DNA of 64,000 nucleotides, taken from Myxococcales bacterium (GTDB lineage: Bacteria; Myxococcota_C; UBA6777). The number at the start of each line of letters is the position of its first letter. The first letter of the stretch is position 1. The translations under genes were made by a program, and so were the position numbers. Below, piece by piece: positions 42,870 to 50,973 of the stretch. Location of the stretch: assembly GCA_020632975.1 (NCBI GenBank), contig JACKEL010000015.1, positions 40,607-104,606 of the forward strand, read 5' to 3'. The notes beneath the pieces are model-generated. The model was not told the DNA's origin. It did not search any database and worked only from the letters and a program-made list of their open reading frames with translations.

Positions 42870-43822
42870 GGGGTGATCCGCTCAGACTTGCAAAGACCCA
42901 AACCATTAAAATGTACACTATCTCTTACAGCGAATTCTAAAAAGGCTTGCAGATTCAATTTATCAGGTGGCAAAAGACCGTTGTCATCGTAATAAACGCG
43001 CTTCTGATCTGCATCGACAAGTGGATTTCCATCCAGTCCTTTGAGATTGGTCAGGTCTTGTTGTGCCAACTCTTCGGCTGTGACGAGCTTGTCGTCACCT
43101 GCAACGGCTGCAAAAGCATCAAAGCGAAGTTTGGCATTGGTCGCACCCAACGAGTCCCAAAACAAGTGGATCGGGTGCAGATAGATCAAAGCTCCTGTGG
43201 TCTTGTTGCTTTCCACAGCGAGGCCCAATGTGGTGTCTTTTCCATTGCTACATTCGCTATAACGAATGGGGATTTTGAGCCCCAAACGAAACTTGACCGC
43301 ATCGACGCCATCTTTGTTGGCCTCTCCTTCAAACAAAACCGACCAACCTTGCGCGATCATCTCGGAAGCATCGGCCTCTTCAACATTCTTTTTTTCTGCC
43401 GCAGCAGTCGCACTGAGCAAGGAAAATCCAACATTGAGGCGGCGTGCAGGGACCTCTTTGATCTCAGCAAACTCCAACGTTCCTTGGGCCGTGCCTCCTT
43501 GGATCGCGGTAGACTTCATATCTACGAGCATCGGGCCTTTCCACGATGCAACCACTTCTTTTTTTTCAGGGTGGGTCATCTGCACATCGCCGATTACGAC
43601 GATAAACTTTGAAAACTGTAGCTTCCAACCATCCACAAAAGCCCGCGTGGTTCCGCCCTCATTATGAGGAAACCCCTCACGCAAAGCTTCACCACCGCTC
43701 AACGACAAAGCGACCGTCCCTGTGCCCGAAACATCTTCGTTCGTACACCCCCAAAGCCCCAAGCTACCGAACAAAACGATCCCCAACAAAAACAAGATCA
43801 CACGAAACATCGTATTCTCCAT
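42866..43822 (-). CDS. Lipoprotein of the TonB uptake operon
   Basis: About 318 residues; starts at 43822 (GAGG upstream) or at 43810 (GGAG upstream). The lipobox is GSLGLWGC. The mature part is an unrecognised beta-rich domain with the segment DGWKLQFSKFIVVIGDVQMT, similar to GWKITLEKASMLLGPVYLYE in the next lipoprotein gene, so the two are probably related. A conserved pair LYLH/PIHLFWD may bind a ligand. It is likely exposed on the outer membrane and helps capture or pass on the receptor's substrate. The exact role is unknown. Confidence 0.7.
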   Translation of the reverse strand: MENTMFRVILFLLGIVLFGSLGLWGCTNEDVSGTGTVALSLSGGEALREGFPHNEGGTTRAFVDGWKLQFSKFIVVIGDVQMTHPEKKEVVASWKGPMLVDMKSTAIQGGTAQGTLEFAEIKEVPARRLNVGFSLLSATAAAEKKNVEEADASEMIAQGWSVLFEGEANKDGVDAVKFRLGLKIPIRYSECSNGKDTTLGLAVESNKTTGALIYLHPIHLFWDSLGATNAKLRFDAFAAVAGDDKLVTAEELAQQDLTNLKGLDGNPLVDADQKRVYYDDNGLLPPDKLNLQAFLEFAVRDSVHFNGLGLCKSERITP

Positions 43823-43903
43823 TCAAGCCTCGTCTCTGTGAGGCCCTTCTATCGAAAAGAAGGCACTTTCGAAAGGCTGGTTTCTCGAAAAGCCATCGTC
43901 TCG

Positions 43904-44689
43904 TCACTTCCAAACCACGTTGTACGAATAACGTGAGCGAACCCCTTGCAACATCGAGCCAAAACGCTCATCCAGCAGCGCAAGATTTGCGTCAGGAGCC
44001 GCATTGAGAACTTCGGCAAAGTCCACGCTATCAAAGAGGCGATCCACAAGGACTTGGATCTCCAGTTGGCCACTAGACACAGTGGAAGAAAGCAATTGGA
44101 TATCTGCTGCGATCCCTTCGACAACCCGCATCGTCCCGCTATCTGGGACCGTGAGTTTTAATTCAAAAGCAACCGTTTTCCCGTCTTTTTCGGCTTTCCC
44201 CAAGCCATAAAAAGTAGCTCCGTTCACCTGCGTCACGTCACCAGCCGCGACATTGGCCGCCCCACTAGGAAGCAACTGCAACTCCATCGCCTGCAACTGG
44301 CCTTCCACACCCGTAAACTGGCCCAACGAAGTCGCCTCACTTTTCAACAAATCCAACACATATTGATCGCGGATCTCGCCTAAGATCTTGCGATTGTCCA
44401 CCGTGATATGACCTGGGTCAGCATGGGCAACCCCCCATAGTTGCAGCCCTTTCCACCACGATGCAAGACGCGGCTTGCCTTCGTAAAGATACACAGGACC
44501 AAGCAACATAGAGGCTTTTTCTAACGTGATCTTCCAACCAAGACGATTCTCAAAAGCCCCGACAGGCTGGCCATTTGAGAGCTTGGCGATGGCAGACGCC
44601 TGAAACTGTATCCTGACACCGCCCGTGCGTGCGTCACATCCCGCGATCACCACCAACAACAAAAGAAAACCGTATACTTTTCGCTTCAT
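43904..44689 (-). CDS. Lipoprotein of the TonB uptake operon, related to its neighbour
   Basis: 261 residues from the ATG at 44689, preceded by GGGAGG; the longer frame is not needed. The lipobox is LVVIAGC. The mature domain carries GWKITLEKASMLLGPVYLYE and VAHADPGHITVDNRK, where the two His residues may bind metal. It resembles the downstream lipoprotein and lies 107 bp after the Cys/His-rich one. A perfect 32-bp palindrome separates them. Function not recognised. Confidence 0.7.
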   Translation of the reverse strand: MKRKVYGFLLLLVVIAGCDARTGGVRIQFQASAIAKLSNGQPVGAFENRLGWKITLEKASMLLGPVYLYEGKPRLASWWKGLQLWGVAHADPGHITVDNRKILGEIRDQYVLDLLKSEATSLGQFTGVEGQLQAMELQLLPSGAANVAAGDVTQVNGATFYGLGKAEKDGKTVAFELKLTVPDSGTMRVVEGIAADIQLLSSTVSSGQLEIQVLVDRLFDSVDFAEVLNAAPDANLALLDERFGSMLQGVRSRYSYNVVWK

Positions 44690-44726
44690 GAAGAAGGCCT
44701 CCCTACGCATTCTCCCCGAAGAACCC

Positions 44727-44758
44727 GAGAAGTTCTGCGTTGCAACGCAGAACTTCTC
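44727..44758. repeat. Perfect 32-bp palindrome inside the uptake operon
   Basis: GAGAAGTTCTGCGTTG is followed directly by its exact reverse complement, with no spacer. On the minus-strand mRNA it would form a strong hairpin just before the ribosome site of the next lipoprotein gene. There is no T-tract, so it is not an intrinsic terminator; it may stabilise or process mRNA, or bind a dimeric protein. Confidence 0.9.
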
Positions 44759-44796
44759 AAGTGAGGATATGCTTACAAAAAATCCCTATCCTCGGT

Positions 44797-45306
44797 CTAC
44801 TCGGCGATGCACTTGGTGGCGTCGCTGGGATCAAGCTTGTAACCTGTCTCGCACTCACACTGCGTTTCACCATCGTGGATATGCCCGTGTCCACCGCACT
44901 CTTCGACGTTGCTGTGACAATGGGCCTTTCCACTCTCAACCTCGCAAGTCTTTGCTGTTCCGCAGGGTTCCAACGCAAATGAGCCATTTACACAGTTGTA
45001 AGCGGTGTTGCTTTCGCACTTGGCTTCGCTTCCTTGGCAAGACTTTGTCTTGTCCACGCAAGCCGCGTCATTGGTGCCCACAACCTCGCATACAAGGCCC
45101 TGTGCTGCGCAGTCTTGGCCAAAGTGAGCGTGTCCATCTGTGTCGCTTTCTGCATGACAGTATTGGATCTTCCCTTCGTAACAACGCTCCCATCCATTGT
45201 TTGCTTTCTTGCATGGAAACGCCTCTGTTGGGGTCCCACACTGAATCGAAAAGACGGAAAAACCGAAGAGAACAGACAAAAGAAACAAAGAACGCATTGC
45301 TTTCAT
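44797..45306 (-). CDS. Cys/His-rich lipoprotein, probably metal-binding
   Basis: 169 residues, lipobox FSIQC at Cys23. The mature protein has many Cys in EGF-like spacing (CQGSEAKCESNTAYNC, CEVESGKAHCHSNVEECGG) and two His clusters (HAESDTDGHAHFGQ and GGHGHIHDGE). The start overlaps the receptor stop (ATGA), so it is coupled to the receptor. His clusters next to a TonB receptor point to transition-metal capture (for example zinc, nickel or copper), but which metal cannot be told. Confidence 0.75.
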   Translation of the reverse strand: MKAMRSLFLLSVLFGFSVFSIQCGTPTEAFPCKKANNGWERCYEGKIQYCHAESDTDGHAHFGQDCAAQGLVCEVVGTNDAACVDKTKSCQGSEAKCESNTAYNCVNGSFALEPCGTAKTCEVESGKAHCHSNVEECGGHGHIHDGETQCECETGYKLDPSDATKCIAE

Positions 45307-47741
45307 TTTTTTTCTCCCTTTGCAGCTTGTTGAAGCTGCATCAGCGCATCTTCGAGATGCAGCGTGAGGGTGGCCATCACCGTGAAAGGTTCGCCCGCAA
45401 CAAAGTGGCGTTCAGGCAGCCGCGACGGAATCGCCGAAGGGCCCACGAAATTACTCGTGTAGTTGAACTCTGACTGCCGATACTGCATCCCCAACAGGTT
45501 GCGAGCCTCAACACCAACCTCGACATGCCAAAATCGCAAAGAACCACCCGCACTTAACAAATAGAAAGGATCGCCCCACTCCTGGTAAGGCAGTGGGCGT
45601 CCAGGTACAAATGTAAATCCAAGCCCTACGCGTCCCCACACAGGTCGCCCGCCCACTTTCCAATTGAAAAGTGGCCCATTGACGGCGACATCCGCTCGCA
45701 AAACAAGCTGGGGGATGTAAGGAAAAAGCTCACCCGTATCAAGACGTGTCGCATGGGCCCAGCCCACGTTGAGCAACGCATCAAGCCAGCGGTTGTAGTT
45801 CATACGAACCCCCAACAGCAAAGCGTGACGCATCGAAGCACCCGTCAATACATTGCGACCGAGCTCTTGATCAAAGATCAGATCTTTATCCACATAGGAA
45901 AAGACATAACCTGCTTGTGACTTCAGAAAAAATCCGTCACCTTGGCGACCATATGTATAAGAAAGTCCAGCCTCTGCGACTTGGGCACGTGCAAAAGGCG
46001 CAGTCTCATTATCGGAAAGTGCGGCAGCTTCGGTGGATCGGGTTCCTTGGCCGTAGCTCACCACAAGATGCAATGAACGCCACAAACGAAAGTCCAACGT
46101 CGCCCTTGGATTGATCGCAAATCCAAAGGCTTGGCTGCTTTGGTCGGGAAGCCGGCGTCCTTCTCGATCAGATGTCAGTTGGTTGAGATCCACGACCCCA
46201 AAACTAAAGGCATCCACTCGCACACCCGCCCGCAAAGTAAACCAGTCCACAAAACGGAACTGCCCTTGGAGCCAGCCTGCGAGGTTGAGCGTTGTAAATT
46301 GAAAGTCGAAGATCCTGCGGTAAGGAATCGCTGTCACCGAGCGAATCCGCGACAACGAAGAGTCCCCATGATCCACACGCAAAGCGTATCCCAGCGAGAG
46401 GATCTGCTGTCGTTGGCCTAGATTCAAGGTCAACGTGTAATCCCCGCGAGATCCCGCCATCAAGACGCCATAGCGCATCTCATTCCCATCACCGCGTTGC
46501 TTGGTGACAGGCGTGCCATCCAACTCAAACTTGACATCGTTTAACCAACCCGTGAAGTTGTTGCGGATTCGAAGCGTCCGATACCCCGCAAAGTTCACCA
46601 TCTTAAATCTCTGATGACGTGGCCCAAAAGCCGTATCCACCGAGATCAAAAACCGATTACTTTCTCCACCTTGGTTGGGATCATAAGTATCATAAAAGCC
46701 GATACGACCGGCTAAAAAGTCATCTTGGCGCACCACACCCGCTTGATCGAATCGCCCTGCATAGCCATACACAGAAAAAGCCATGCGAAACGTCCCTGTA
46801 TCCCGCAAAAGATAACGGCCGATCCCCAAAGCTCTTTGTGCAGAGCGATTCTGTCCATAGCCATCTGTTCGATAAAGCTCAAAACCCGCGAAAGTTTCCG
46901 CAGGCTCGGAAGGTGGCGCATAAAGAAACAACAAACGATGTGTGTTCCACATCCCACCACGATACGAAAGACGCGCGCCCCTCTCTTCGACACCAAGGCG
47001 ATAATGTGCGGTGCCTGCAAAAGCGAAGTCGCCTTGGCTCGCATCAAACACACCTTCTGTCACATCCAAAGAACGCACAAACTCGGGCGGGATAAAATGT
47101 AGATCCGCATAACCATGGCCATGCGCATTACTGACTTCGTTCAGCGGAACACCATCCACCAAAAACTCGATATCTTGTCCTTCTCCAGCCGAAAAGCCCC
47201 GCATGTAGGTCGCTTGGGCATGGCCTTCTCCACCATGGTTCGTGATCAACACACCTGGTGCAAGCATCAACTGTTCTGCGGCACTCTTGCGTGGGACGAT
47301 CTGAAGTCCCCCCAACTCGATCTCAAACTTGGAGGCCGCGTCGCTGCGCTGTTGTCGCTTCCCAACAACCGTCGCATCGTCCAAACGCATCTCCCGCTTG
47401 CGAGGTGGCACGCTCACTTTGGCCCGTGTACCCGTTCCTTTTCCACGCTCTTTCTCAGAAGAACGCTTGGCAGGTGCAACGCGACCCCGCCCAGAAACGG
47501 CCCTCTTCCCCCGCTCCTCAGACAAAGTCTTCTTTGTCCGCAAACTTGGCGGGCTTGTTGCCGGCTTCTTTTTCTTGGTTTCTTGGGCACTTCCACCCTT
47601 TTGAGGTAGCCGCACCAAAGGAAGATCTTGCGCAAGAAGACGCGCTTTTCTGCGCGGTTTCTTCGCAACTTCAGCCGACACGAGATGGACAGGGAAACAC
47701 AGATACGCTCCAACAAGGAGCACCAAAGATAGACACCGCAT
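45303..47741 (-). CDS. TonB-dependent outer-membrane receptor
   Basis: About 812 residues from the ATG at 47741; a TTG at 47765 with GGGGA upstream would give a more basic signal peptide (MKRKRTLLMRCLSLVLLVGA) and may be the true start. A Lys/Arg/Pro-rich stretch of ~100 residues precedes a TonB-box-like DATVVGKR. The plug contains SAAEQLMLAPGVLITNHGGE, QATYMRGFSAGEGQDIEFLV, DGVPLNEVSNAHGHGYADLH. The barrel strands run to the end. The His in NAHGHGYADLH is typical of this receptor group. It is the first well supported gene of the operon with its own TonB/ExbB/ExbD downstream. The substrate is probably a metal or metal complex. Confidence 0.9.
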   Translation of the reverse strand: MRCLSLVLLVGAYLCFPVHLVSAEVAKKPRRKARLLAQDLPLVRLPQKGGSAQETKKKKPATSPPSLRTKKTLSEERGKRAVSGRGRVAPAKRSSEKERGKGTGTRAKVSVPPRKREMRLDDATVVGKRQQRSDAASKFEIELGGLQIVPRKSAAEQLMLAPGVLITNHGGEGHAQATYMRGFSAGEGQDIEFLVDGVPLNEVSNAHGHGYADLHFIPPEFVRSLDVTEGVFDASQGDFAFAGTAHYRLGVEERGARLSYRGGMWNTHRLLFLYAPPSEPAETFAGFELYRTDGYGQNRSAQRALGIGRYLLRDTGTFRMAFSVYGYAGRFDQAGVVRQDDFLAGRIGFYDTYDPNQGGESNRFLISVDTAFGPRHQRFKMVNFAGYRTLRIRNNFTGWLNDVKFELDGTPVTKQRGDGNEMRYGVLMAGSRGDYTLTLNLGQRQQILSLGYALRVDHGDSSLSRIRSVTAIPYRRIFDFQFTTLNLAGWLQGQFRFVDWFTLRAGVRVDAFSFGVVDLNQLTSDREGRRLPDQSSQAFGFAINPRATLDFRLWRSLHLVVSYGQGTRSTEAAALSDNETAPFARAQVAEAGLSYTYGRQGDGFFLKSQAGYVFSYVDKDLIFDQELGRNVLTGASMRHALLLGVRMNYNRWLDALLNVGWAHATRLDTGELFPYIPQLVLRADVAVNGPLFNWKVGGRPVWGRVGLGFTFVPGRPLPYQEWGDPFYLLSAGGSLRFWHVEVGVEARNLLGMQYRQSEFNYTSNFVGPSAIPSRLPERHFVAGEPFTVMATLTLHLEDALMQLQQAAKGEKK

Positions 47742-47911
47742 CAACAGTGTTCGCTTTCTCTTCAAGATCCCCAAGCCACACACAGCCTTCTCGTACCCCA
47801 ACAGGCACAACGAAAAGCCCGAAGGAAACGCACGATAGGCGTTCCTTCATGCTGCATGGCATGGAAAAATCGTCATACAAACCCCAAACGCCGAAAGGCG
47901 CGGAGTTGGAC

Positions 47912-48403
47912 TTACGAAAGAGAAGAGAAGACTGGTGGGGATTGTTTGGGGGCGAGATGCAAGATGGAGATGGGAGGGGGCGGTTGCGCGAAAAGCGCAA
48001 AGTGTATGGCTTGTGTTTGCGGTGTGCCTCCAAAAGTGACACCTCGCAACAAACTCGGAGAAACTGTGATGGAAGAAGTCGCGGTACAGTCTACCGCGTT
48101 GTCTGGAAGAGAACGTTCTTGTGAGCTTTCCCACGCAAGCTGCGTTTGCCCACTAATGCCGTGCAATTCCAAAGCGGAGATGTTGCTTTCGTGGCTCTGG
48201 TGGGTAAGGTGGCGACAAAAACGGTGCGCGATCCGCGCATCCACCCCACGCCCCAACCATGTGATGCCAAACTGCGCCCCCACAAACAAAAACAAACAAA
48301 CCCACACGCCCATGTTTGGGTGACGACCCAAAAACAAACGCGAGAGAGATCGATTTGAATCTCTCCGTCGGATTTGAAGTGGAGAACGAAAAGAAGGCAA
48401 CAT
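47912..48403 (-). CDS. Small membrane-anchored protein leading the uptake operon (putative)
   Basis: 163 residues from the ATG at 48403. A basic N-terminus and one hydrophobic helix (GVWVCLFLFVGAQFGITWLG) are followed by a periplasmic part with RFCRHLTHQSHES, whose Cys and His residues could bind metal, and an ending rich in Pro. It lies just downstream of a near-consensus promoter and 170 bp before the receptor, on the same strand. It resembles in outline the short CopL/DUF2946 metal-responsive leaders, but I could not confirm the family. The ribosome site is weak. It could also be an untranslated leader. Confidence 0.5.
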   Translation of the reverse strand: MLPSFRSPLQIRRRDSNRSLSRLFLGRHPNMGVWVCLFLFVGAQFGITWLGRGVDARIAHRFCRHLTHQSHESNISALELHGISGQTQLAWESSQERSLPDNAVDCTATSSITVSPSLLRGVTFGGTPQTQAIHFALFAQPPPPISILHLAPKQSPPVFSSLS

Positions 48404-48476
48404 CACACCAAATATTCTTTCCAAGCAAAATCAAACACTTACACACAAGGGACGAAATCACCCTATATTCTTGGAA

Positions 48477-48505
48477 CTTATAAGCACAGCCGAAACCCTT
48501 GTCAA
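48477..48505 (-). promoter_or_regulatory. Near-consensus sigma-70 promoter for the uptake operon
   Basis: On the minus strand, TTGACA (48505-48500) and TATAAG (48482-48477) are separated by exactly 17 bases. Transcription would begin around 48470, about 65 bases before the first gene. Such a strong core suggests a repressible promoter, as expected for metal uptake, though no Fur- or Zur-like box was identified with confidence. Confidence 0.75.
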
Positions 48506-48544
48506 TCACCTTCCATGGGATGCGGTAGGATTCAAGGTAGGTTC

Positions 48545-48768
48545 GGGCGGGCATGGAGGCCCGCCCCAGATAAAATGATATCCGCGATGGGTTCGGGCGG
48601 GCACGGAGGCCCGCCCCAGATAAAATGATATCATCATTCCAGGGGCGACCCTCCGTGGTCGCCCAAACCGAATACCATGATATCCGCGATGGGTTCGGGC
48701 GGGCACGGAGGCCCGCCCCAAACGGATATCCAATCCCATTCGGCCACAGGCGACCCTCCGTGGTCGCC
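48545..48768. repeat. Array of five REP-like palindromes
   Basis: Hairpins recur every 48-54 bp. Type A, GGGCGGGC-loop-GCCCGCCC, lies at 48545-48566, 48595-48616 and 48697-48718. Type B, (G)GGCGACC-loop-GGTCGCC(C), lies at 48643-48664 and 48749-48768. The loop is ACGGAG (ATGGAG in the first) in type A and its exact complement CTCCGT in type B. Linkers are A/T-rich with GATATC or GGATATCC. The array lies between the ECF41 sigma gene and the uptake-operon promoter. It contains no CRISPR spacers. Confidence 0.93.
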
Positions 48769-48817
48769 CCAAATGGATATCCAATTCATCCCACATCCCC
48801 CGCGAAGGCCCATTTTC

Positions 48818-49714
48818 CTAGACCTGAAAAGGAGGAAAAAGCCGTTCACACACGCGCGTCAATTTGGAAGGAGACCGCAACATCTGGATCTCAAGGATCT
48901 TATCGCCTTGGCAAGCCAGCGAAAGGACAAGAAACGGCTGTTCATCGTGCATCAGCAGAAGCGCGGTGGCCCCATTGAGCGAGATCAAGGAAGGCTGAAG
49001 ATCTGCGCCACCTTTTTTCACGATACCAAGGCAAAAACGCATCACATGATCCGACCCGAACAGAGGACGACGTGCGGCCAAAACTTCCCCACCACCGTCG
49101 CTATAGAGCGTCACTTCTTCGGACAAGACTTGCTGAAGCGCTGCGATATCGCCCTGTTGCAAGGCTTGCATAAAAGAAAACAGCAACATCTGGTGTTTTT
49201 CTTCATCCATCCAAACGGGCGGACGCTCTACCCCTAATTTGCGGATGGCTCTTGAAACAAGTTGACGACAAGCTTCCTCGGAGCGCTCCAAGATCTCCGC
49301 AAGTTCGACATAAGAGTGTTCAAAGACCTGCCTCATCACAAAAGCCACGCGCTCAGAAGGCGAGAGACAGTCCATCATCCGAAGAAAAGCCGTCGAAGCA
49401 GCATCCCGCAAGATCAAAGCGCGTACAGGATCTGTTTTTACATCGCCCAAATCATCGGTTTCGATGGGTTCGGGCAGCCAAGGTCCAATGTAAGACTCGC
49501 GTCGTTTGTAGGCAGAACGCAAGACATCCAAAGCAAGACGCCCGACCACCCGAGATAACCACGCCGCAGGTTCATGGATATCTTTGGCGCGATGCCAACG
49601 TAACCAAGCCTCTTGAACGACGTCTTCGCTTTCTTCGATGCTTCCGAGGATGCGGTAGGCTACCCCAAACATCATTCGCCTATGTTGCTCAAAGAGCTGG
49701 CTTTGTGTGTCCAT
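48818..49714 (-). CDS. ECF41-type RNA polymerase sigma factor
   Basis: 298 residues from the ATG at 49714, with GGAGA upstream. Region 2 (FEQHRRMMFGVAYRILGSIE, SEDVVQEAWLRWH) and region 4 (YVELAEILERSEEACRQLVS) are joined by the ECF41 linker YIGPWLPEP. The C-terminus carries the fused SnoaL-like domain with the family marker DGGG, which modulates activity in place of an anti-sigma protein. ECF41 genes characteristically sit with an oxidoreductase, epimerase or carboxymuconolactone-decarboxylase gene. Here the oxidoreductase 49689-50894 overlaps it by 26 bases and is its likely regulon member. Confidence 0.92.
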   Translation of the reverse strand: MDTQSQLFEQHRRMMFGVAYRILGSIEESEDVVQEAWLRWHRAKDIHEPAAWLSRVVGRLALDVLRSAYKRRESYIGPWLPEPIETDDLGDVKTDPVRALILRDAASTAFLRMMDCLSPSERVAFVMRQVFEHSYVELAEILERSEEACRQLVSRAIRKLGVERPPVWMDEEKHQMLLFSFMQALQQGDIAALQQVLSEEVTLYSDGGGEVLAARRPLFGSDHVMRFCLGIVKKGGADLQPSLISLNGATALLLMHDEQPFLVLSLACQGDKILEIQMLRSPSKLTRVCERLFPPFQV

Positions 49715-50894
49715 CTGTCTCTCCAGAAACCACGGGAGCAAGTGGCCAACGGTACACAGGGAACCGCAGCGACCCCTCCAACGCAGGTGCATACCACGTC
49801 ATCTTCAAGATGATCTCTTTGACCCAAGCAGCGTAACGTCCTGTCCAAAAACGTTCGACGGCTCGGTCCTCTTTGTCAACAAATTGTAGAACTCCATCGC
49901 GCCGTCCCAAGGCGAGACACTGTACAGCGTATCCCATCGAAAAAGGTTGCAAGGTGTCGTTGCGCTCCAAAAGTGCCATCTGTTCGGCGGCGTGTGCGCC
50001 CATAGGCATCGCAGTCGCACAAGAAGACCGATACGTCGGATGATTCGGTCCACCTTGAAAGCAAGACGCCATATCACCCGCCACAAAGACTCCTTCGCTT
50101 TGCGGCAGGGCCAGCGAAGGAAGCACCAAGGCTTGGCCTTGCGCATTCACTGACCACCCCATATCCCGCGCAAAAGTTGGGTAAGAAAACCCCACGCAAG
50201 AGAGCACAGCGCCCGCACGCAGACTCCCTCCGCTACGCAACTTCAGCACATCGCCTTCCATGTCATCCAAAAGGTCCACCACAACGCGAAGACCCACGCG
50301 CTCGCAATAACGGTCGATATACGCTTGAGAAGCTTGGGGAAAGAGATGTCCAGGTCGGTCTTTTCCGAGCAAGATCACGCTTCCTGCTCCCCAACGTTCG
50401 ACCAAAGCACTCGCGATCTCTGTACCTGTAAGACCCGTCCCTACGACAACAAGCGGCGCCTCACGAGAAAAAGATCTACGCAACAAAGCAGAAACTTCTT
50501 TATCTTCTGCTCCCATCACAGGGATCGTCGCTCCTTCAAATGCAAGTGCTTTGGTACGACTTCCAAAAGCAACGATGATCCCGTCTGCGGCGATCTCTTG
50601 CTGCGCATCTCCCACCCGCACAGACAACAGGCGCTCTTTCTCATCAATGGATTCAACCCACCCACGAAGATGTTCTGCACCGCGTGGCAAAGCCTTGCGC
50701 ATGGGCTTTTCTTGCGTGCGCCATCCTCCCATAAACTCGTGATATCGGGCGCGTTCGTGCACCTTCTCAGAGGGATCGACCACGATAATCTGCGCTTGAG
50801 GAAAGCGAATCCGCAAACGCATCGCGGCCATCCTCCCCGCGTATCCAGCCCCTGCGATAACGTATCGTTTGTTTTGTTGTGCTTTGATCAACAT
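49689..50894 (-). CDS. FAD-dependent NADH-dehydrogenase-like oxidoreductase
   Basis: 401 residues; the ATG follows AAGGAGG. The FAD-binding Rossmann motif is YVIAGAGYAGRMAAMRL, a second nucleotide motif is LVVVGTGLTGTEIASALVER, and the late GVFVAGDMAS closes the FAD site. It belongs with type II NADH dehydrogenase-like enzymes that pass electrons from NAD(P)H to quinones or small acceptors. A C-terminal amphipathic region (AAWVKEIILKMTWYAPAL) may touch the membrane. It overlaps the ECF41 sigma gene, the standard genomic partnership. Confidence 0.9.
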   Translation of the reverse strand: MLIKAQQNKRYVIAGAGYAGRMAAMRLRIRFPQAQIIVVDPSEKVHERARYHEFMGGWRTQEKPMRKALPRGAEHLRGWVESIDEKERLLSVRVGDAQQEIAADGIIVAFGSRTKALAFEGATIPVMGAEDKEVSALLRRSFSREAPLVVVGTGLTGTEIASALVERWGAGSVILLGKDRPGHLFPQASQAYIDRYCERVGLRVVVDLLDDMEGDVLKLRSGGSLRAGAVLSCVGFSYPTFARDMGWSVNAQGQALVLPSLALPQSEGVFVAGDMASCFQGGPNHPTYRSSCATAMPMGAHAAEQMALLERNDTLQPFSMGYAVQCLALGRRDGVLQFVDKEDRAVERFWTGRYAAWVKEIILKMTWYAPALEGSLRFPVYRWPLAPVVSGETDGHTKPAL

Positions 50895-50973
50895 GACAGG
50901 ACCTCCTTGGGTAAAGTGACTTTGTGCTGTTCACCCACCTGACGAGGTGCCTGTTTTTTTTGTGACGTGACGT

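Noticed and set aside
48545..48768. CRISPR array
   Set aside because: The repeats are long palindromes of two stem types, the linkers are similar to one another, and no cas gene is near.
50936..50961. Plus-strand terminator CACCT-GACG-AGGTG followed by T residues
   Set aside because: It points rightward between two minus-strand genes, with no plus-strand gene to end; probably chance.
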